Positions 15,358 through 25,700 of a stretch of DNA of 54,941 nucleotides are shown here, piece by piece (position 1 is the stretch's first letter; each line of letters opens with the position of its first letter). The DNA comes from an uncultured Prevotellaceae bacterium (GTDB lineage: Bacteria; Bacteroidota; Bacteroidia; Bacteroidales; Muribaculaceae). The notes under the pieces are model-generated. The model saw nothing but the letters and a program-made list of their open reading frames with translations. It did not search any database and had not been told where the DNA came from. A program made the translations under genes and the position numbers. Where the stretch lies: the NCBI GenBank assembly GCA_946186575.1, contig CAMHNO010000016.1, forward strand, positions 1 through 54,941. The letters are read 5' to 3'.

Positions 15358-18267
15358 TCAGTAACCGAAGATTTCCTCGAGACTCACGCGCTTGACGGGA
15401 GCTATCTTCTGCAAGCGCTCCATGTCGAGCTCCTTCTCGTCACCCAGGATGAGGTAACGATAGGGCTTGCCTGCCATGTTCTCTTTCTCAAAGTCGATAA
15501 TGTCGAAGAGGTACATCTTGGGTAGAGCCTCATACACCTTTGAATAGATGTCGAAGTCGATGCCACGCTCCTGAGCCATGAGGTAGCTCTGAATAACACC
15601 AAAGCGTGTGGTGCGGCGGCTGGCGAGTTTCTTCATCAACGACTCGCGGGCAAGGTTAAATGCGCCCTCGCTTTCGGGGATGTTGGCAATCAGCTTGTTG
15701 AACTCGTCAACGCAATCCATCATCTTGTCGTTTTGAGTAATAATATAGGTGTAAGCATCCTCTTTGTGACCCACACGGGCAGGCTGGTTGTAGCGAGCGG
15801 CAGCCGAGTAGGCCAGACCGCGTGCCTCACGCAGCTCCTGGAATACAATACCATTCATACCTGTGCCAAAGTACTCGTTAAACAAGCTGATTACTGGAGC
15901 ATGCGATGGGTCCCAATCACGACCGCTGTTGTTGTACTGCACCATATAGATGTTCTTGGCTTCGTATGGTGCAAGCAGTATCTCAGTCTGGGTGGTGGGT
16001 TGCTCCATGTAGTCCATGCCGAAGGGCACATCCACAAGATTCTTGGGGGTCTTGTGGAGCTTAGAGATGCTTGCCGAGAGATCTTTCTCACTCATGGGAC
16101 CAAAATAGGCTACGGTGTGCTGCATATTGAAGAGACCATTCACTAGCTGAAGGAGCTCAGCAGGATTTGTGTTGCGCAGCTGCTCCTCGCTGAGGATGTT
16201 GGTGTAGGTGTTGTTAGGTCCAAACTGACCATACTCCATGAGTCTTGCGAAGCACTGCTCTTGGTTAGTCTTTGCATCGGCTCGTGCCTTGAGAATCTGG
16301 TCAACCAATCGGTTGTAAGCCTCAGTATCAACTGCTGCATTTTTAAAGAGGTCCTCAACCAGTGCCACTGCTTGAGGCATATTCTCGTTAAGACCACTAA
16401 TAGTTACATAAGTGAAATTGTCGCTTGTAGTGGCATCAAAATGGCAAGCGAGCTTATACATGCGCTGCTTGAACTGTTGTGGGGTCAACGTCTTTGTGCC
16501 TAGATAGTTGAGATAGTTAAAGGCCAATTCATAACGCAGGTCGGCGGTGTTGCCGAAGTCAAATTTATAGACCAGATGGAAGAGGTCGTCGTCGGTGTTC
16601 TGCTTGTAAAGCAGTGGAAGTCCAGCTTTGGTATTCGACACGTTCATGTCGGTCTTAAAATCTACAAATCGGGGCTGAATGGGCTCGACAGTCTCGGCCA
16701 TGAGGTTGCGCACAAACGCACTCTGCTTGTCGCGGTTGGTGGGGATTGGGGTTATCTCGGGCTTGTCGATCTTTTTCACCGAGGTGTCTTCGCCTTTGCG
16801 CTTGTAGACGCACACGTAATTATCGAGCAGGTTGCGACGTGCAAACTCAACAATCTGTTCCTTGGTCATGCGGCTCATGCGGTCGAGCTGCTCCACTACC
16901 TGTTTCCACTCTATGCCATTGATAAAGGCATTAACAAGGTAGCGTGCTCTTGCACCGTTGTTGTTCAATCCTCTCAAATACTGTAGTTTGAAATTATTGA
17001 CAACACTTGTGAGCAGGTTGTCGTCAAAGTCGCCTTTTCGCAGCTTCTCAATCTCGCCGAGCATCAGTTCACGCACATCTTCAAGAGTTTGGCCCTCATT
17101 GGGATAACCCATGAGCATAAGCAGCGAATAGTCGGCCATTTCATCGGGATAAGCACCAGCTTCCATGAGTTTTTGGGGCTGGTTAAGATTGAGGTCCATA
17201 AGGCCTGCTGTGCCGTTGCTGAGCATCTGCGATATCACCTCAATTGTGTCGTTTTGCAGCGATGGCCCGCCCTCAAAGCGCCAGGCAAGCGTCACAAACT
17301 CAGCCTCCTTGCCAAGCACAGTGGTGTCGACAGGAGCGGTAATGGGCTTGAGTGGAGCAAACTCTGGTCGGCTCAAGTTGGGATTGGGCTTCCAGTCACC
17401 AAAATACTTGTCGAGAGTTGAAATCACCTTGTCGGGCTCAAAATCGCCAGCCATGCAGATGGCGATATTATTTGGGCAATAGTAGTTGTTGTAGTAGTTC
17501 TTGATGTTGGTGATCGATGGGTTCTTGAGGTGCTCTTGGGTGCCAATTGTGGTCTGAGTGCCATAAGGATGGGTGGGGAACGCCTTGGCATAGAGAGCCT
17601 CTTCGAGTTTCCACATGTCGTTGGCAAGACCTATGTTTTTCTCCTCATACACAGCCTCGAGCTCGGTGTGAAAACCGCGAATGACCATGTTCTGGAAACG
17701 GTCGCTTTGGATGCGTGCCCAGCGGTCAACCTCGTTGCTGGGTATGTCCTCGGTGTAACAGGTAACGTCGGTGCTGGTATAGGCGTTGGTGCCTATGCCA
17801 CCAATGCCGGCCATCAACTTGTCGTACTCATTGGGGATATTGTACTGTGCAGCAATTTGCGACACACTGTCAATCTCGTGATAGAGCTGCTTGCGACGGG
17901 CGGGATCAGTGACCTTGCGATACTGCTCATATCGAGCCTCAATCTCATCGAGATAGGGAGCCTCTTTCTCGGCATCGCTGGTGCCAAACTGCTTGGTGCC
18001 TTTGAACATGAGATGTTCAAGGTAGTGGGCCAGACCAGTGGTTTCGGCAGGGTCGTTGCGCGAGCCTGTGCGCACAGCAATGTGAGCTGCAATGCGTGGA
18101 CTCTGGTTGTTAACGCTCAGGAACACCTTCATACCATTGCGCAGCGTGTAGCACTGCGTGTGCATGGGGTCTCCCTCATAGGTTACTGCCTCGGGCAGCT
18201 GAGCTTGCACCATCAAGCCTGTGCAGGCAAGTGCCGCAAGCGCAATTAGTTTTTTGAGTTTTGTCAT
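15358..18267 (-). CDS. M16 family zinc metallopeptidase, exported
   Basis: A 969-residue two-lobed peptidase of the insulinase/pitrilysin-like M16 family. Signal peptide MTKLKKLIALAALACTGLMVQAQ. The inverted zinc motif HxxEH is H81-Y-L-E84-H85 in GLAHYLEHLMFKGT, and the third ligand probably lies in ELEAVYEEKN (about 202-211). The C-terminal half repeats the fold without the motif and has the family's ARGLAYSAAARY segment near 785. It probably degrades peptides in the periplasm or outside the cell. It begins only 25 bp after the GH84 gene on the same strand, so the two are likely cotranscribed from 20241-20272. Confidence 0.93.
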   Translation of the reverse strand: MTKLKKLIALAALACTGLMVQAQLPEAVTYEGDPMHTQCYTLRNGMKVFLSVNNQSPRIAAHIAVRTGSRNDPAETTGLAHYLEHLMFKGTKQFGTSDAEKEAPYLDEIEARYEQYRKVTDPARRKQLYHEIDSVSQIAAQYNIPNEYDKLMAGIGGIGTNAYTSTDVTCYTEDIPSNEVDRWARIQSDRFQNMVIRGFHTELEAVYEEKNIGLANDMWKLEEALYAKAFPTHPYGTQTTIGTQEHLKNPSITNIKNYYNNYYCPNNIAICMAGDFEPDKVISTLDKYFGDWKPNPNLSRPEFAPLKPITAPVDTTVLGKEAEFVTLAWRFEGGPSLQNDTIEVISQMLSNGTAGLMDLNLNQPQKLMEAGAYPDEMADYSLLMLMGYPNEGQTLEDVRELMLGEIEKLRKGDFDDNLLTSVVNNFKLQYLRGLNNNGARARYLVNAFINGIEWKQVVEQLDRMSRMTKEQIVEFARRNLLDNYVCVYKRKGEDTSVKKIDKPEITPIPTNRDKQSAFVRNLMAETVEPIQPRFVDFKTDMNVSNTKAGLPLLYKQNTDDDLFHLVYKFDFGNTADLRYELAFNYLNYLGTKTLTPQQFKQRMYKLACHFDATTSDNFTYVTISGLNENMPQAVALVEDLFKNAAVDTEAYNRLVDQILKARADAKTNQEQCFARLMEYGQFGPNNTYTNILSEEQLRNTNPAELLQLVNGLFNMQHTVAYFGPMSEKDLSASISKLHKTPKNLVDVPFGMDYMEQPTTQTEILLAPYEAKNIYMVQYNNSGRDWDPSHAPVISLFNEYFGTGMNGIVFQELREARGLAYSAAARYNQPARVGHKEDAYTYIITQNDKMMDCVDEFNKLIANIPESEGAFNLARESLMKKLASRRTTRFGVIQSYLMAQERGIDFDIYSKVYEALPKMYLFDIIDFEKENMAGKPYRYLILGDEKELDMERLQKIAPVKRVSLEEIFGY

Positions 18268-18292
18268 AAATTAATGGATTTATTGAAATTAA

Positions 18293-20215
18293 TTATTGCT
18301 TTGTCTCTTGCTCATGAAGCCACTGCAACAGCGCACCAAGGCACTGGTTGCTTGGCTGGGCGATGCAGGTGCGCAACTTAATCTCGGCTCCCATTCCTCC
18401 CAGAGTCTCAAACTGGTAGCGAAGATTAGTATCATAGTTGCCTGGACTGGGATGCCTGCCCTCGAGCAAGGCCACTGCTTCGGCTGTCATGTCGTCGAGC
18501 TTGTACAGCCATGGACGCACGTCGTCAAAGAACAGACGGTCGCTCTCAACCTGCGATTGCTCCATCGCCTCTATCTCCTTGCATGCCGCATTCACCTGGC
18601 GCAGCTCACTGATAAGGGGGTTAGGATTAGGGCGCTGGCGCTTTACCGATTCCTGATATCGATCAACGAGGTACCCCAGGGCATCGTTGTCATAGTAGCG
18701 CAGATAGGGTGCCAGTTTCTTGAATGCTTGTGCCCTACCCTGTCCCACGACAGCCACTACCGCAGCATCCCAATTCCATCGGCTCTGGAAAGCAGAGTTG
18801 TTCCACGAGTAGTCGGCCACGCCGTGAAGGGCAATCTTCGACAACTCACCCTGCTGCATGGGATTTATGATAAGCGACTGAAGCCCCAGCAGCGATTGTT
18901 CAAGGCTGGCAAGGCTGTTGATGTGGGTCTCGTCGCGGAAGTTGCTATAGGTATCCATAACAAATAGCTTGGTTGGATCTTGGTCGTTGCAGGGATAGTT
19001 CCACCACCAGCTCACCTGGCGACCAAGCCAAGTGCCCACAAGAGACAGGTCGTCGTTGTTTGGCACCGACCACACGTCGCGGCCTGTGATATAAATGTTA
19101 ACCATCTCGGGGACAGCGCTCAGCGACTCATAGAACTGACGTGCGCGATCTTGGCTCACCCACCCGTGAGCATAGAGTTGTGGCACATAATGCAGGGGCT
19201 TGACGGTGTCGGCAGCAATAGCACCAGCCCGATTCCAACGGGCATTGATGCGCTGCTGAAGGGAGGTCAGATTGTCGGCACATAGTTTCATGATAGCTGG
19301 GTCGCTGGGGACGCCCACATCATCGACAAACACGCCAAACTGGCGCACTCCAAGCTGGTGCATGCTCTCAAATTTCGACATGATGCGGTCCAGTACATCG
19401 GTAGCTTGTGGGTCGGCAAAGGTCTTACCTGGATGAATGGCCCAGATGAAGTTGACCTTAGTCTCATGAGCCACTCGGGTGATGTCGCGCAGCATATCCT
19501 GAGTAAGGTAGCCAATGCGTAGCTCTTGGTCGTCGATGCTTGTGGGATAAGGGTCGCTCCAGTATCGGGAGTGATAAGGATCGCTCTTTGCACCATACAT
19601 GTAGGTGTTCATCTTGTAGCGCGCCATAAAGCGAAACAAGTCCTTAGTCACCTGGGCTGAGTAAGGTAAGCCATAGTATCCCTCGATGATACCGCGGTTC
19701 TTAACGTCGGCCCAGTCATGAATTGTCACGCACGGCATTTGCTGGGTGCCACTGTCAAGCATCTGCTCAAGCGAGGCAAGAGCGCAGAACACGGCATCGG
19801 TGTTCTCGCCCAAGATTGTAGCCTGGGCCACACCACCGAGCGATTGAAGGGTGAGTATGTGCCGGTCATACTTGGGCAAGTTAAACACGCCACAATCAAT
19901 CTTCAATGCCGTGATGCTCTTTTGGGCAGCGCCATGCGTGCCATTCACTCCTAAAACCAGAGTGGAGCTCCCCTTGATGGGAACCCTGCCTATCACTGGC
20001 TTGAGACCATGCTCAGACAGCACCTGCCTGGCGCGGTCGATTGTTACTTGGTCAATCTCGGGCTCAGCGATAATCACAACCTGTTCCCTGGTGAACGATG
20101 CCACTGCACCATCCTGCACAATCTTGTGAGGGACAGGGTAAATGCTGTAAGTGCCTTGTGCGCTTGTCATCGACCACAAGAGCGCGCCCAGTAGAGTCAA
20201 AAGTAATTGTTTCAT
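18293..20215 (-). CDS. GH84 beta-N-acetylglucosaminidase (O-GlcNAcase-like), exported
   Basis: A 640-residue secreted glycoside hydrolase. Signal peptide MKQLLLTLLGALLWSMTSAQ. Residues about 22-160 form the GH20b-like N-terminal domain. The GH84 catalytic barrel follows, with RGIIEGYYGLPYS at 174-186 and the catalytic Asp pair D298-D299 in FGVFVDDVGVPSD, which act in substrate-assisted catalysis in this family. A C-terminal helical part follows (LASLEQSLLGLQSLIINPMQQ and beyond). Known gut relatives remove terminal beta-GlcNAc from mucin or host glycoproteins; that role is inferred here. A promoter lies just upstream (20241-20272) and the M16 gene follows. Confidence 0.9.
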   Translation of the reverse strand: MKQLLLTLLGALLWSMTSAQGTYSIYPVPHKIVQDGAVASFTREQVVIIAEPEIDQVTIDRARQVLSEHGLKPVIGRVPIKGSSTLVLGVNGTHGAAQKSITALKIDCGVFNLPKYDRHILTLQSLGGVAQATILGENTDAVFCALASLEQMLDSGTQQMPCVTIHDWADVKNRGIIEGYYGLPYSAQVTKDLFRFMARYKMNTYMYGAKSDPYHSRYWSDPYPTSIDDQELRIGYLTQDMLRDITRVAHETKVNFIWAIHPGKTFADPQATDVLDRIMSKFESMHQLGVRQFGVFVDDVGVPSDPAIMKLCADNLTSLQQRINARWNRAGAIAADTVKPLHYVPQLYAHGWVSQDRARQFYESLSAVPEMVNIYITGRDVWSVPNNDDLSLVGTWLGRQVSWWWNYPCNDQDPTKLFVMDTYSNFRDETHINSLASLEQSLLGLQSLIINPMQQGELSKIALHGVADYSWNNSAFQSRWNWDAAVVAVVGQGRAQAFKKLAPYLRYYDNDALGYLVDRYQESVKRQRPNPNPLISELRQVNAACKEIEAMEQSQVESDRLFFDDVRPWLYKLDDMTAEAVALLEGRHPSPGNYDTNLRYQFETLGGMGAEIKLRTCIAQPSNQCLGALLQWLHEQETKQ

Positions 20216-20240
20216 GGAACACTATATGATTATAGTCCCA

Positions 20241-20272
20241 CAAAATTAGTAATTACCACTGAATGTGACAAA
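20241..20272 (-). promoter_or_regulatory. Promoter of the GH84-M16 unit
   Basis: On the minus strand TTTG (20269-20272), 20 bp, TAATTTTG (20241-20248): an exact match to the Bacteroidota pattern. Confidence 0.7.
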
Positions 20273-20310
20273 AAAAGATTCAAAAAAACAGAGCGGGAAC
20301 ACTTTTTTTC

Positions 20311-20341
20311 TTTTATCTTTACAGATTAATCACTACCTTTG
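20311..20341 (+). promoter_or_regulatory. Promoter of the aldo/keto reductase gene
   Basis: TACCTTTG (20334-20341) is an exact -7 element; 19 bp upstream lies only TTTT (20311-20314) as -33. Its position shows that the ATG at 20370, not upstream in-frame codons, is the start. Confidence 0.5.
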
Positions 20342-20369
20342 TGAAGTAAAATCGTTAAATCACAATATT

Positions 20370-21719
20370 ATGGCACGCAAGAATTTGAACCGAAGAGAGT
20401 TCCTCAAGAGGGCTGGCATAGTGACCGGTGGAGCAATGGCAATGCTGGCACTTGATCCAATCACAAGCTTTGCTCGCAGCAAAGACGACAAGCCTGGCGA
20501 AAACCTCATGACCTATCGCACTCAGCATGGCACCGGCGAGAAGGTGTCGCTGTTAGGCTTTGGCATGATGCGTCTGCCACGCGACAACCAGGAATTGGTA
20601 AACCAAATGGTGGACTATGCAATAGCTCATGGAGTCAACTACTTCGACACAGCACCAATGTATGGCCGTGGCCTTAACGAGGGAATCGTGGGAGCCGCTC
20701 TGAGCCGTCATCCCCGCGACAAGTACTACGTGGCAACCAAGATGTCGAACTATGACGAGAAGTACTGGACTCTCGATAGTGCCAAGGAAATGTATGAAAA
20801 CTCGTTCAAGCAACTGCGCGTCGACTACATCGATTACTACCTCATGCACGGTGTGGGGCAAGGAGGCATGGAACAGCTCGAGAAGAGATTCCTGAATAAC
20901 GGCTTGCTCGACTTCCTCGTCAAAGAGCGCGAAGCAGGACGCATACGACACCTGGGATTCTCATATCATGGCGACGTGCGCGTCTTTGACTGGCTCATCA
21001 ACCACAACAACGACTATCACTGGGACTTCGTCCAGATTCAGATGAACTTCCTCGACTGGCGACACGCCTCGTTGCAGAAGGGTGGATGGAAAGAGGATGC
21101 CGATGCCGAGTACCTCTACAACAAACTCGCCAAGGCTGGAATTCAAGTAGTGGTGATGGAACCATTCCGTGGGGGAGCCTTGTCGAAGATGCCTGACGAG
21201 TGCGTGGCTCTGCTCAAAGCTATGCGCCCGACCGACACAGTGGCACAATGGGCCTTTCGATGGGTTAGCTCACACCCCAACATACTCACCACCCTAAGTG
21301 GAATGAACGTGATGGAGCACTTGATTGAGAATGTAGAAACCCACTCACCGCTTGAGCCATGCACAGCCGCCGAAAATGAACTGCTCGAGAAGATTGCCGA
21401 CACGATGATTGGCATCCCCACTGTGCCTTGCACCGCTTGTGCCTACTGCATGCCATGCCCCTATGGCGTTGACATCCCGGGCAACTTCAGTTTCTATAAC
21501 AATGCGATGAACAACAAGCTGCTACCACTGCCCGAGAAGTCGAGCCCAAACTATGCCAAGCAGCAAGCAGAGTTTAGCAAACAATATCTTGCTCATTTCA
21601 AGGCCGAAGCGCGTGCCAACCAATGCATGGACTGCGAAGCGTGCCTCAAAAAGTGTCCGCAAGGCATACGCATTCCCAACCAGCTTAGCCGCATCAACGA
21701 TATCCTACGAGGGCGTTAG
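20370..21719 (+). CDS. Tat-exported aldo/keto reductase with C-terminal ferredoxin domain
   Basis: A 449-residue oxidoreductase. The N-terminus carries a twin-arginine signal (NRREFLKRAG, R8-R9), so it is probably exported folded with its cofactors. The AKR barrel follows, with catalytic residues in FDTAPMYGRG (Asp, Tyr), ATKMS (Lys) and YLMHGVG (His). The C-terminus has two cysteine clusters, C354/C357/C360/C363 (CTACAYCMPCPYG) and C419/C422/C425/C429 (CMDCEACLKKCPQ), fitting two 4Fe-4S clusters. This AKR-ferredoxin fusion is common in Bacteroidota and clostridia, but its substrate is not established. The start at 20370 is set by the promoter and the Tat motif. Confidence 0.88.
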   Translation: MARKNLNRREFLKRAGIVTGGAMAMLALDPITSFARSKDDKPGENLMTYRTQHGTGEKVSLLGFGMMRLPRDNQELVNQMVDYAIAHGVNYFDTAPMYGRGLNEGIVGAALSRHPRDKYYVATKMSNYDEKYWTLDSAKEMYENSFKQLRVDYIDYYLMHGVGQGGMEQLEKRFLNNGLLDFLVKEREAGRIRHLGFSYHGDVRVFDWLINHNNDYHWDFVQIQMNFLDWRHASLQKGGWKEDADAEYLYNKLAKAGIQVVVMEPFRGGALSKMPDECVALLKAMRPTDTVAQWAFRWVSSHPNILTTLSGMNVMEHLIENVETHSPLEPCTAAENELLEKIADTMIGIPTVPCTACAYCMPCPYGVDIPGNFSFYNNAMNNKLLPLPEKSSPNYAKQQAEFSKQYLAHFKAEARANQCMDCEACLKKCPQGIRIPNQLSRINDILRGR

Positions 21720-21841
21720 CGGTTGTATGTATTTTTATTAATAAAAATTTCATTATTTCCACTATTGTCTGTAACTTTGCATCACCAAAAATAGTGGGAA
21801 TATTCTTTTTTGCCACCAATAATTAACAACTATTATTATCT

Positions 21842-22238
21842 CCTGACTTCGGTTATGCTTCACCCAAAATCAATTTTGGGTCAAATTGTTGTCGAAAAGT
21901 GGCATGATTGACCTGTGGCGGTCGGTCAGGAACATGGTTTTGGTGAAAAAGCCTTCATAGGTATCTATCCATTGCTTGGCCTTGACATATAAGTCCTCTA
22001 CCTCCAACTTTACTGTGCCGAAATTCTTTATCTCAATATATTTTCCGTTACGTTTACTGACCACTACAACGCTTATCGAGCCAGTTTTATTCTTTCTTTT
22101 GCGCACAAACATGGACAAAGTTAAGCATTTTTTTCATTCAAATCGCCCTTGATTCACCCAGATTCACTCACAAAAAGAAGTTAAATGCTGATTATCAATA
22201 CCTGCTATGCGATGGCAGAAAAAAGTGCCGAAGTCAGG
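21842..22238. mobile_element. Miniature, internally deleted IS1634-like element (397 bp)
   Basis: The element is bounded by perfect 11-bp terminal inverted repeats, CCTGACTTCGG (21842-21852) and CCGAAGTCAGG (22228-22238). Inside is a minus-strand fragment resembling the first 50-odd residues of an IS1634-family transposase; the catalytic domain is missing. A 9-bp perfect hairpin (ACCCAAAAT/ATTTTGGGT, 21862-21881) covers the end of the fragment. No short target duplication was seen at the edges. It therefore looks like a non-autonomous deletion derivative. The family call rests on the fragment's N-terminal motif. Confidence 0.65.
21870..22112 (-). pseudogene. N-terminal fragment of an IS1634-type transposase
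   Basis: Eighty codons from the ATG at 22112 (MFVRKRKNKTGSISV). The run KNKTGSISVVVVSKRNGKYIEI followed by VEDLYVKAKQWIDTYEG resembles the N-terminal region of IS1634-family transposases. The last about 25 codons look unrelated, as expected across a deletion junction. A -7-like TAACTTTG on the minus strand (22116-22123) sits 3 bp before the ATG. The fragment cannot encode an active enzyme. Confidence 0.6.
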
Positions 22239-22733
22239 TGATGAATTACTCATGCATCATGAGAATTTCATTTCTTGATATATCTGCTATTGATGTCTTA
22301 AAAATGATGATTATGGATAAAATTGTTCAGTTAATAAGCGTGTTGGTATGTCAAAAAATCTAAAATCTTTCATTTTTTGGTTAAATTATTTTGTTTATTG
22401 CTATTAAATGTAGTAATTTTGTAACATACTTATGTGACGAACTAATCCTACACAGTAGAATTTTTGTATCAGATTATTTGAAATAGTGAATTGTCAAGAG
22501 TGTAAGTTTGGTACTTTAAGGTGATGAAGTTGATTTGTTGATATAATCTCTTTATTACAAATGACAAATAGTTGTGGCATCTCTTAAGAGAAGCCCAAAA
22601 TGCATCGTGCCATTTCATGGTGTGCAATGTTTTTACTTTAAAGTGTAAGACTTGAGTCCACACACATCTTGTGAAAAAACTTATAAACCTGCTTGGTGGG
22701 CTGGCTCTTAGTGTTATTATTATGAATTTGATT
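22239..22733 (+). other. 495-bp non-coding region: spacer, promoter and long leader
   Basis: The AT-rich spacer 22239-22389 has no convincing gene; a 34-codon frame at 22259-22363 has nothing to support it. The promoter at 22390-22421 is followed by a leader of about 300 nt. It contains a small palindrome CTCTTAAGAG (about 22579-22590) and two copies of GTGTAAG. No known RNA motif was recognised. Confidence 0.5.
22390..22421 (+). promoter_or_regulatory. Promoter of the large secreted protein gene
   Basis: TTTG (22390-22393), 20 bp, TAATTTTG (22414-22421): an exact match to the Bacteroidota pattern, predicting a start near 22428. Confidence 0.7.
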
Positions 22734-25700
22734 ATGAAAAAACTTGGCAAACCCTTTTGCCTGATGGCGATAGCGATGCTCACGCTATCGAGCTGGACTT
22801 CTCCAGCAAACGCTCAAGGGGAACTTCCTGCCCCCGTCTACCCAGTTGTTCACGACAAAGCCTGGTATGACAATCCCGAGAATGTTGCTCCATTTCAGTG
22901 GAAAGATCAAGAAGGTAATGTACATTGGAACAAAGTCTCCGACCCAGCCACCAATCCCCTGCACATCATTGCTCTTCTGAGTTATGTGTACACTAATCCC
23001 AAAATCCCGGGAATGAAATACGCCATTCCCGATTCGGCAGGAATGGGCAATATCTATCGTTATATTCCAGACCCATCAGAATTCGGATATAATGGTTTTG
23101 GGGATCATGGATACACTTTAGATGGTTTTCCGGTGCGCACCAACAATCTCTCGACGATAGTGGATTACACTCGACATGTGAGAGACGATAGATACACTGG
23201 TGACATCACACCAGAAACCCCTGGTCGTGATTATGCCTATGAGCTCAGTCTTGATGCCAACAGGAATGGAATGCAGTTGTGGGCGATAAATAATCCTTTT
23301 TTCAGAACAGAGAATGCTTATAATAACGCTACAGGCCAATATGAAAATCTTCCAGTAGTGGATCAACCCTATGAGCATGGACTCACAGTCTTTCTCGTCA
23401 AGATGAAAGACACTTATGAATATAAAAATGAAAATGGCGCCGTCTCTAGTGTGCTGGGGAATCAAAACCATCAGGATAGAGAAATTAATCAGTATGGTGT
23501 AGTTAACTCTCTTTACAATTCTATTGACAATGAGATTGAAAGTATTAGACTTATTACCAATTCAGTGAGAGTTGAAGACGATGATAGCAAGCAATACCAC
23601 AACACTGGCACACTCTACAGTGTCACCGAGCCCAATGTTAATCGATTTTATTTCATTGCCAAAGGCACACCACGTCAGTCGGTCAAGATGCCAACCAAGC
23701 CCCTTTTTGAGGAGTTCAGCCCCATTAGTTCACTGCTAAACGGATGGGAAATGAATTTCTACAACGAACTTATGCAAGGAAAAGTGTTCACAATGCAGCA
23801 CGACTGCTCTAGTGTTCCCGAACAGGCGCATGCTTTCTCTATGCATGGCCTAAATCCCGCCATGACAACTCACCGCGACTTGACTGGAGTAACATTGTGG
23901 ATTCCCGACTATCGAATGGAATACTGGGAGTATGGTACATACAAACAACAATATGGTTACGACCCCGAAAGCAAGGAAGGCTTTGGGCGAGACTTGTTTA
24001 AAAGATATGCTATTGGTTCAACCAATCCAAATAAAAAAGAGGTGTGGCGTGTTATCCGATACTTTAACTACAATCCCATGCACATGCCCACGCTTGCATT
24101 ATACACATGCAAGCTACAAGCCGATGCTCAACCTAACACTACTCAGGAACACACCTATGATGTAACGCTCGACTGGTCGACCACCGTGAGCAAGATTGCT
24201 GGAAGCAACGAGGCAATACCCGAGGATTTCGTGGTTTATCGTGTGGTCAATGGTGTTAGAGAGGAGAGTCCACTATTCACTTTTGTCTACGACGAAGATG
24301 GATATTGTCAAATTAAATATAATAACTCCGACCTTAGCCAAGGCGAAACACCATCATCAAGGTCCCGAACTTATGAGCACATCTATCAAGTACCTCAAAA
24401 CAAAGATGAGGGCTATTGGATTACTTATCAGGTTTTTGCAAGAGTTCACAAGGCTAATGGTGAGATGGAGACGTTTGCAAGCGTGCTGTCTAACACCGAC
24501 CGCGTGTGGATTCCACCTTACGATGCTCCCACTCCAGTGCAGTTGAATATTGAACTGAACACCTCGAGTGAGTATATCAAGGAAAGAGAGGTTAACCGCT
24601 ATGTTAACACCATTAAGATTTCTAATGACGAAATCAACCCGCTCAAGCTTAACCAAGTGCAAGCACGCTATGACAACATGGGATGGAATCCTAATGCCAA
24701 TGGCGGAGAAGGAGGCTTTGAAGTGGCAAATGGGGCTGACTGGAAATGGGAAGATAACGAACTCTGCTCCGAGATTATTGTCTATCGTTTCAACCGCGAT
24801 AATCCCGATGATAAGGTGAAAGTGGCTCAAGTGAAATTCCACACAACCAATGCCAATGAATGGCAATTAGGTGCAATAAACTTCCGTCAATGGTTCCGAT
24901 TCGATGTGCGTCGCTTCAATCAAGCCGAGAGTGCCACTCACGAGGAATATGTCTACAAGGATGGTTACACTCACCCATGGACGCAATCATGCGACACATA
25001 TTATAATATTCCATCTAATCAACAAGGACTTGACAATCTCCTTTCTAGCACTTCATTCTCATTTGCCAACCATGGTTACCCCTTGGGACTTAGTGATGAT
25101 CAAAAGAACGTGGGGGCAGCTGGGCAAAATGGCGGTGATTACCAAAAAGGCATAATGATCACTGACATCTTTGAGGCTAGCACAATGGCCAATGACCATC
25201 CCGAACACTATGGCTATATTGCCGAGTTCCACAAATATATCAATGACACCGACCCAAGATTCCCTAGCGAGACTTCCTATAGTAACAAGGCCTTCATTGA
25301 TGTTTACAAGAGTATAGGCGAGTCAAGTGAGTTCAATTTCACTAAGGATGAAATCGATAACAACGATGCGATGCATGAGCTTGAACTTGGCTATAAGGCG
25401 GGATTGACTGTCAATAACATGCTTTATTTGCCAGAGATCTATCGTTACGACATCTTCAGCCGCACATTGGGTGAGTATAATGCTTTAAGCAACACAGTGT
25501 CGGTTGCCCAAGTCAATAGCTATGCCGAGCGCGACACTCACAACACTTACCTAGTGTATTCGCTTGGTAACAAGGTGGGTGAGCCTGAGCAGTATCAGTC
25601 GGCTGTGACAATTCCCGATAAAGGTCGCCAGAAAGCTAACATGGACGCTATGTATTATGTGCCAGTGATTACAGCCAAACTGCCCGACCGCGCAGTGTGG

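Noticed and set aside
22259-22363. Small 34-codon frame between the IS1634-like element and the promoter
   Set aside because: No promoter, conserved motif or signal supports it, and the region is AT-rich enough for chance frames.
22671-22733. Upstream GTG or ATG starts for the large secreted protein
   Set aside because: They add a second hydrophobic stretch before a complete signal peptide; the ATG at 22734 gives a standard one.
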